This document shows, one piece after another, positions 6,153 to 10,238 of a stretch of DNA of 10,238 bases. Source of the DNA: DATLYT01 sp035574455 (GTDB lineage Bacteria; Bacteroidota; Ignavibacteria; UBA10030); the NCBI GenBank assembly GCA_035574455.1, contig DATLYT010000112.1, forward strand, positions 1-10,238, read 5' to 3'. The translations under genes were made by a program, and so were the position numbers. Position 1 is the stretch's first letter, and the number at the start of each line of letters is the position of its first letter. A model generated the notes under the pieces. It was not told the origin of the DNA. It saw only the letters and a list, made by a program, of their open reading frames with translations, and ran no database searches.

Positions 6153-7664
6153 TTACCTCACCAGCAGCTCCGTTACTGGAACGATTTTAATATGTTCCGG
6201 CTTCACGTTCACCGGAAAGACGGCAATCTCCTTGTCCTCGGCCAGTACCTGATCCGGTTTCGGTGACGCGTAGGTAATCGGACTTGGGCTGTTGTTCAGC
6301 AATGCCTCTTTCAAAGATTGTGCATCCTTGGTGATGATGGCAATTTGCATCTTCCCGTATTGCCAGTGTTTTTTGATAGCAGAATTGACGTCGTTGAGCG
6401 TCAGTTTGTCCATCATCGAACGATACAGTTCGAGGTGACTGCCGTTGATGCCGTAGAACTTATCGTCCAGTGCGTAGCCGAGCCGTTCCATCGTCGTCTG
6501 GGCGTAGTTCAGGACATACTTTTTCAGGAAGTTCCTCGTCAGGTTGAAGTCGCTTTCGCTCATTCCGTTCTCGACCAACTTCTTGTACTCTCGCAACGCC
6601 GCCCGGAGAGAAAAGTGGCGAGTCTCGTGGGGAACAGGCCGAATCCAGATCTCGAAAATCTGCTGCCGCCGGGCGACGTTCTGCGGAGGAAGCATCAGTT
6701 GCCCGCCGTTGGGATAATGTTCAATGTACGAATAGTCGCCGTAGTTCAAGCCTCGCTTTTCTCGTATGACCTGGTAGAGATGACTGCTGGAATTCCGATG
6801 TTCACCCAACCACGAATTCGCGATGGCGAGCGCATACCAGTCTTTCGTCCCGCGCAACACACCGATGGGATAGCCCATACTGATCGCGGTCGCAGGAGCA
6901 TCTTTCTCAACGATGGTAACGTGGAATCCATCCAGCTGCTTCGGGGTTGGCTTCGCAACAGGCGGCACACTACCGGCAGGCAATGTAGCAATGTCTTTCT
7001 TCAGCCTGTCCAGCAGCGCGTGATCATATCCCCCACCGAGCCCGATCACGACATTGTCCCGCGTGTAGTACTTCTTGTAGAATGCTTTCACATCATCAAG
7101 CGTAATGCTTTTCACGCCTTCAATCGTGCCGGTGGTGATGTGACCGTACGGCGTTCCGGCAAAAATCTCATTATACAAAACGGCCTTCCCCAACTCCTCA
7201 TCATTCGCGTACCGCAGCGTGTTTTCCAGATAGTTCAACGCTTCGCTCTTGATGCGGTCGAGGTCTTCCTGTTTGAACGCAGGGGCAAGAATGGCATCGG
7301 CAAAGAGCGGATAAAATTCCTGTAGATTATCCTTATGCGTTCTTCCATAGATGACCGTCATCTCCACGTTCATCGTTGCAGAATAACTCGCCGCAAGCGG
7401 ATAGAGCTTCTCGAGGATTTGCTCGTAGCTATTTTTCTGCGTTGAAGCCTCCGTCAACATGGAGGCGACAATTTCCGCGAGGCCCTCTTTCCCCGGAGGG
7501 TCATTTTGCGAGCCGACCTTGAACCAGATCCGGAAGGAAATCGTTGGATCGTTTTTGACGGGAAGCAGTACGAGATGATCATCAAACACAGCGGTACCTC
7601 CAAGCAAGGTGATTGGAATCATGAGAGACACAAGCGCGAAGACAGCAATCAACGTCCGTTTCAT
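6153..7664 (-). CDS. M16-family peptidase-like protein, non-catalytic partner
   Basis: The 503-residue protein has the two-lobed M16 (pitrilysin-type) fold and an N-terminal signal (MKRTLIAVFALVSLMIPITL), so it acts in the periplasm. Where active members have HxxEH, this one reads E64-I-V-A-S68 in GLAEIVASML, so the zinc site is lost. In the second lobe it keeps REKRGLNYGDY, with the R301...Y308 pair that in M16 enzymes helps bind substrate. This matches the regulatory subunit of heterodimeric M16B peptidases, in which one chain gives the zinc site and the other the R/Y pair. Its ATG shares the sequence ATGA with the stop of the upstream active gene (4-nt overlap), and AAGGAG (complement of 7672-7677) lies 7 nt before the start, so translation is coupled. 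A C-terminal extension of about 45 residues is proline-rich at first and of unknown role. Confidence 0.9.
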   Translation of the reverse strand: MKRTLIAVFALVSLMIPITLLGGTAVFDDHLVLLPVKNDPTISFRIWFKVGSQNDPPGKEGLAEIVASMLTEASTQKNSYEQILEKLYPLAASYSATMNVEMTVIYGRTHKDNLQEFYPLFADAILAPAFKQEDLDRIKSEALNYLENTLRYANDEELGKAVLYNEIFAGTPYGHITTGTIEGVKSITLDDVKAFYKKYYTRDNVVIGLGGGYDHALLDRLKKDIATLPAGSVPPVAKPTPKQLDGFHVTIVEKDAPATAISMGYPIGVLRGTKDWYALAIANSWLGEHRNSSSHLYQVIREKRGLNYGDYSYIEHYPNGGQLMLPPQNVARRQQIFEIWIRPVPHETRHFSLRAALREYKKLVENGMSESDFNLTRNFLKKYVLNYAQTTMERLGYALDDKFYGINGSHLELYRSMMDKLTLNDVNSAIKKHWQYGKMQIAIITKDAQSLKEALLNNSPSPITYASPKPDQVLAEDKEIAVFPVNVKPEHIKIVPVTELLVR

Positions 7665-8995
7665 TGTTGAACTCCTTTCAGGACAAGAACTGTACGCCGC
7701 TCGGGACTGAAATATTTCTTTGCGGCATTCATGATGTCTTGCGGTGTGATCGTATCAGCCGTAGCGTAGAGTTCATCGATCGCTTCAATGCCGCCGGTGA
7801 TCGCCACAACGCGAGCCAAGCCTGCTGTCACACGGCTCGGCGCATCCAGCCCCATCAAGAAGCTGTACTTATTCCGTCGTTTAAGGTCCGTGAGTTTTTT
7901 CTCGTCCACAGGCTTTGTTTTAAACTCCTCCAACGTGCGATAGATTTCATCCCGCACATAGCCGATATCATCGACTTTCTTCACCATCGAGTAGATTTGG
8001 AACAACCCGGGATCTCGATTGAAGCCGATACTTGGCGAAAGGAATTGTACTTTCTGCTCTTTGAGATAGAGCTTTTTATTCAGATCGCTATTTTCTCCAA
8101 ACGCCAACTCACCTAACAACAACGCTGCAACATAGTCCCTGTTCTTCGGGTTGAACGCATCACCTTTGTAGGCAATGTTGAGTATCGGGAGCGTTCGGCC
8201 CGGGTACGCAACTTCTCCCGTTCGCTCGCCTTGTTGAGGCGGTTCCGGAGCAACTTGAGGTGGCACGTAACCCTTCTCCCATGCGCCGTAATACTTTTGC
8301 ACGAGCGAGAGTGTCCCTCTTGTATCGATATCGCCCGCGATGAGCAACACCACGTTATCCGGCCGATAGAAACGATGGAAAAACGATTTGCTATACTCGA
8401 ATCCCTGCGGCATGGCTTTAATGTCTGCCTCAAAACCGATGGTGGTGTGCTTGTAGGTGTGAACATCGAACGCGAGATCACGCATGCGCTCGTTGAGCAA
8501 CGCGAACGGGCTGGTAATATTCTTCCGGTATTCGCCGTAGACCGCGCCGGCTTCCGTTTGAAACACTGGCTCCGTGTACGACAGATTCTGGAAGCGATCA
8601 CTCTCTAACTCGATGATCTTTTCCAAATCCTCCTTGGCAAAGTTGTAATAATATGCCGTAATATCATCCGAAGTGTAGGCGTTGCCGCTGGCTCCAAGAC
8701 TCGTGATGATGCTATCTCGAACGGGACCGGGATACTTCTTGGTGCCGCGGAACATCATGTGCTCAAAGAAGTGTGCAAACCCGGACTTGCCGGGTTCGAC
8801 CTCATCCCGACTTCCCGTCCGCACAACGGTGTAGTACGAGACAAGACCGGGACTTTCCATCGGGATGAGAATGACCTTCAGACCATTTGGTAAGACCTCA
8901 GAATGATACTTGTACGGGAAGATAGATCCTTGCATGGCTCGACTTTCTCCGAATAGTAAGAACAATACGAGAAAACACCAGGTGAGTCGTTTCAT
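7661..8995 (-). CDS. M16-family zinc metallopeptidase, catalytic subunit
   Basis: The start is set by AGGAG (complement of 9001-9005), 5 nt before the ATG at 8993-8995; an in-frame ATG nine codons upstream lacks this. The 444-residue protein begins with a signal peptide (MKRLTWCFLVLFLLFGESRA). The inverted zinc motif HFFEH is at H75-H79 within SGFAHFFEHMMFRGT, with E78 as base, and the third ligand is probably E155 in AVYGEYRKN, at the usual spacing of about 76 residues. The following GNAYTSDDITAYYY is typical of bacterial M16 enzymes. In the second lobe the R...GLxY motif is degenerate, in contrast with the next gene's product. The two proteins are therefore complementary and likely form one periplasmic peptidase that cuts short peptides. 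Substrate is unknown. It is the first gene of a two-gene operon, divergent from the lipoprotein gene at 9319. Confidence 0.93.
   Translation of the reverse strand: MKRLTWCFLVLFLLFGESRAMQGSIFPYKYHSEVLPNGLKVILIPMESPGLVSYYTVVRTGSRDEVEPGKSGFAHFFEHMMFRGTKKYPGPVRDSIITSLGASGNAYTSDDITAYYYNFAKEDLEKIIELESDRFQNLSYTEPVFQTEAGAVYGEYRKNITSPFALLNERMRDLAFDVHTYKHTTIGFEADIKAMPQGFEYSKSFFHRFYRPDNVVLLIAGDIDTRGTLSLVQKYYGAWEKGYVPPQVAPEPPQQGERTGEVAYPGRTLPILNIAYKGDAFNPKNRDYVAALLLGELAFGENSDLNKKLYLKEQKVQFLSPSIGFNRDPGLFQIYSMVKKVDDIGYVRDEIYRTLEEFKTKPVDEKKLTDLKRRNKYSFLMGLDAPSRVTAGLARVVAITGGIEAIDELYATADTITPQDIMNAAKKYFSPERRTVLVLKGVQQ
7672..7677 (-). promoter_or_regulatory. Shine-Dalgarno site of the second M16 gene
   Basis: The minus strand reads AAGGAG, 7 nt before the ATG that overlaps the upstream stop as ATGA. 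It lies inside the 3' end of the catalytic-subunit gene, favouring re-initiation and balanced synthesis of both subunits. Confidence 0.75.
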
Positions 8996-9000
8996 AGTAA

Positions 9001-9005
9001 CTCCT
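9001..9005 (-). promoter_or_regulatory. Shine-Dalgarno site that fixes the start of the catalytic M16 gene
   Basis: AGGAG on the minus strand stands 5 nt before the ATG at 8993-8995. It favours this start, which also gives a clean signal peptide, over the in-frame ATG at 9022. Confidence 0.7.
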
Positions 9006-9054
9006 AATCGAATAGGGAACATTGTACACGCCGCTGACAGATCAAGTGCCTGAT

Positions 9055-9083
9055 AATATACGAAATAAATATCCTCAAGTTAA
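9055..9083 (-). promoter_or_regulatory. Possible promoter of the M16 operon
   Basis: On the minus strand TTAACT (complement of 9078-9083), 17 nt, then TATATT (complement of 9055-9060) gives a sigma-70-like pair, four and five of six consensus bases. It would give a leader of roughly 50 nt. It does not fit TAnnTTTG, so confidence is modest. Confidence 0.35.
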
Positions 9084-9140
9084 CCATTCTAAAAAGAGTG
9101 CATGATCATTGTTGCTCATTGCGGTCGCCATCAACTATAA

Positions 9141-9192
9141 GTCGACGGCCTCACTAATCACGAAACCCGCGTCGTGGGGTTTTCCCCCGACG
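9141..9192. other. Strong hairpin with competing pairings in the M16/lipoprotein intergenic region
   Basis: The region 8996-9318 has no gene. Its main structure is a hairpin with CGTCG-T-GGGG (9170-9179), loop TTTT, and CCCCCGACG (9184-9192), nine G-C-rich pairs with one bulged T. Two other pairings compete for the left arm: AAACCC (9163-9168) with GGGTTT (9177-9182), and CGACG (9143-9147) with CGTCG (9170-9174). No T-run follows on either strand, so it is not a standard terminator. It sits about 130 nt before the lipoprotein start and may belong to its leader, or to neither transcript. Confidence 0.4.
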
Positions 9193-9275
9193 AAGGATAT
9201 TCCACAGTACAAGAAACTATCTCTGTAACCATCCGTCTAACTTCTGGCACCGTGGTGATGGATTCTGCTTCTGCC

Positions 9276-9287
9276 TATGATATCATA
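9276..9287. promoter_or_regulatory. 12-nt perfect palindrome upstream of the lipoprotein gene
   Basis: TATGATATCATA is an exact palindrome 31 nt before the lipoprotein ATG. Its left half, TATGAT, could also serve as a -10 box, but no good -35 is seen at the proper distance. It could be an operator half-site pair; evidence is only the symmetry and place. Confidence 0.3.
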
Positions 9288-9318
9288 ACTACCTCGGACC
9301 AACAAAGGGATACCGCCT

Positions 9319-10110
9319 ATGAAGAGAATTTTATCTATTACTTTTCTCCCAGCATCGCTCACCGCACTCCTTCTCCTCAATTCCTGCCGCAGTCCGTTGG
9401 AACTGACCAGTCAACATCGAACGGCCGAAGTGACTATCGACGGGAATGCAAAGGAATGGGAGGGAAAAACCGTTGTCCTGAGTAATTACAACGCAACGCT
9501 TGGCATTCAACACGATGATGAATTCCTCTATCTCTGCTTTACGACTTCCGACAGACAAGTGCAGTTTCAAATCTTGGCCATGGGCATGACGGTTTGGTTT
9601 GACCCGGAAGGAAAAGAGAAACATTCGTTCGGAGTTCGTTTCCCGCTCGGCATGGAAGCGCCAGCGCGAATGCTGCCTCGGCCGGGCCAAGCGGATGTAG
9701 ATTTCCTCGGGATTGCACTCCAACGACAGCGGCCGGAGTTAGAACTGATAGGGCCCGGACAAGAGCAAACTATGCGGGGAACGATAGGACAATTTGCTGG
9801 AGTAAATGTGCGTTTGGGACGTCATCAAGACGTGCTGGTTTATGAGCTCAAAGTGCCGCTCAAACTCTCGTCCCAGTACCGGTGGTCGATTGAGGCAGTT
9901 CCAACGAACCCGCTGAGTGTTGGGCTTGAGGCCAACCCGTTCGCACCGGATCGACTTCCTGCGGCTCAGCGGCAGGGACTTCCGACAAGTGGCGGAGGCA
10001 GAGGACGCGGTCGTGCGGGGGGCGGTAGTCCCCAAGGTCCTGCCGAACAACCCGATCCGTTGAAGGTTTGGGCACGGGTGAGCCTGTCACCAGCTGAAAA
10101 TAGTAAGTAG
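9319..10110 (+). CDS. Lipoprotein with CBM9-like domain
   Basis: The 263-residue protein starts with a lipoprotein signal: MKRI, a hydrophobic core, then LLNSC with the probable lipid-bearing C23. It would be anchored in a membrane facing the periplasm or cell surface. Residues about 36-190 resemble the family 9 carbohydrate-binding (DOMON-like) beta-sandwich: VTIDGNAKEWEG (38-49), the FLYLCF strand (69-74), and VWFDPEGKEKHSFGVRFP (92-109). This opening of IDG, W and a later WFDP is common in that superfamily, whose members bind sugars or haem; the ligand here is unknown. Near the C-terminus is a glycine-arginine stretch (GGGRGRGRAGGGS, 225-237) followed by PLKVWARVSL, which resembles a last strand of the sandwich. 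AAAGGGA lies 8 nt before the ATG. It appears to be a single-gene unit, divergent from the M16 operon. Confidence 0.75.
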   Translation: MKRILSITFLPASLTALLLLNSCRSPLELTSQHRTAEVTIDGNAKEWEGKTVVLSNYNATLGIQHDDEFLYLCFTTSDRQVQFQILAMGMTVWFDPEGKEKHSFGVRFPLGMEAPARMLPRPGQADVDFLGIALQRQRPELELIGPGQEQTMRGTIGQFAGVNVRLGRHQDVLVYELKVPLKLSSQYRWSIEAVPTNPLSVGLEANPFAPDRLPAAQRQGLPTSGGGRGRGRAGGGSPQGPAEQPDPLKVWARVSLSPAENSK

Positions 10111-10114
10111 AACC

Positions 10115-10220
10115 ATCTCAAAAAGACTTTCCGCAACGAACGCACCGCGGAAAAGGTGCTTAGTTGGATCAAATTCAACGTTGCGGTCTTTGCGGCGCCG
10201 CGAGATACTGTTCTTGAGAT
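10115..10220. repeat. Nested inverted-repeat block downstream of the lipoprotein gene
   Basis: The outer arms are ATCTCAA (10115-10121) and TTGAGAT (10214-10220). Inside, AAAGAC-(tttc)-CGCAACG (10122-10138) pairs with CGTTGCG-GTCTTT (10179-10191), thirteen pairs with a 4-nt bulge. A competing hairpin TTTCCGC/GCGGAAA (10128-10134 with 10147-10153, 12-nt loop) and the palindrome GCGGCGCCGC (10192-10201) are also present. The minus strand contains CGCAAAG, the same word as the units behind folA. There is no coding sequence from 10111 to the window end. It may be a dispersed repeat that can also end transcription. Confidence 0.5.
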
Positions 10221-10238
10221 AGCTTTTAGTAACATCTC

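Noticed and set aside
6318..7325. Long plus-strand open frame (335 codons) opposite the second M16 gene
   Set aside because: It lies wholly antisense to a well-supported M16 gene, its translation shows no domain or signal, and the open frame is explained by codon bias of the real gene.
8996..9318. Possible tRNA or known riboswitch in the longest intergenic region
   Set aside because: No cloverleaf, GTTCRANNC arm or known aptamer motif was found on either strand; only the hairpins and palindrome listed above.
9174..9485. GTG-started plus-strand frame of 103 codons crossing into the lipoprotein gene
   Set aside because: It overlaps the lipoprotein signal peptide in another frame and starts inside the strong hairpin at 9170-9192; its product looks random.

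Overview
The window looks like chromosomal DNA of a member of the Bacteroidota/Chlorobi (FCB) group, possibly the Ignavibacteria side. This is inferred from three things. Two promoters fit the group's TTG-N19/20-TAnnTTTG pattern (speB one base off, thyA exact). Several genes lack a clear Shine-Dalgarno site. The gene set (secreted M28 and paired M16 peptidases, DUF2085 membrane protein, CBM9-like lipoprotein) suits that group. G+C is about one half by eye. No RNA gene, insertion sequence, phage gene or CRISPR array was seen.

Layout. Bases 2-211 are the ATP-binding end of a sensor histidine kinase, followed 12 nt later by an exported M28 metallopeptidase (224-1102). Convergent to it is a GNAT acetyltransferase (1131-1730, minus). 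Bases 1908-3385 hold three minus-strand genes that overlap end to start: a DUF2085 membrane protein, an unrecognised small membrane protein with a four-cysteine run, and an exported NTF2-like protein that probably starts at GTG. Divergent from this stack is agmatinase (3560-4459), then thymidylate synthase and dihydrofolate reductase (4575-5903). The last two form the dTMP cycle: ThyA oxidises methylene-tetrahydrofolate to dihydrofolate and FolA reduces it back.

A 250-nt gap with an inverted-repeat block separates folA from a convergent minus-strand pair of exported M16 peptidases (6153-8995). The upstream protein carries the zinc site HxxEH. The downstream one has lost it but keeps the R...GLxY motif, so the two probably form one heterodimeric periplasmic protease. 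A 323-nt divergent intergenic region with a strong hairpin and competing pairings leads to a lipoprotein with a CBM9-like domain (9319-10110). After it lies a second inverted-repeat block of the same general style as the one behind folA.

Most of the window is housekeeping or ordinary accessory content, and I found no clearly new defence or mobile system. The least explained parts are the overlapping three-gene membrane cluster, the two repeat blocks and the alternative hairpins at 9141-9192.
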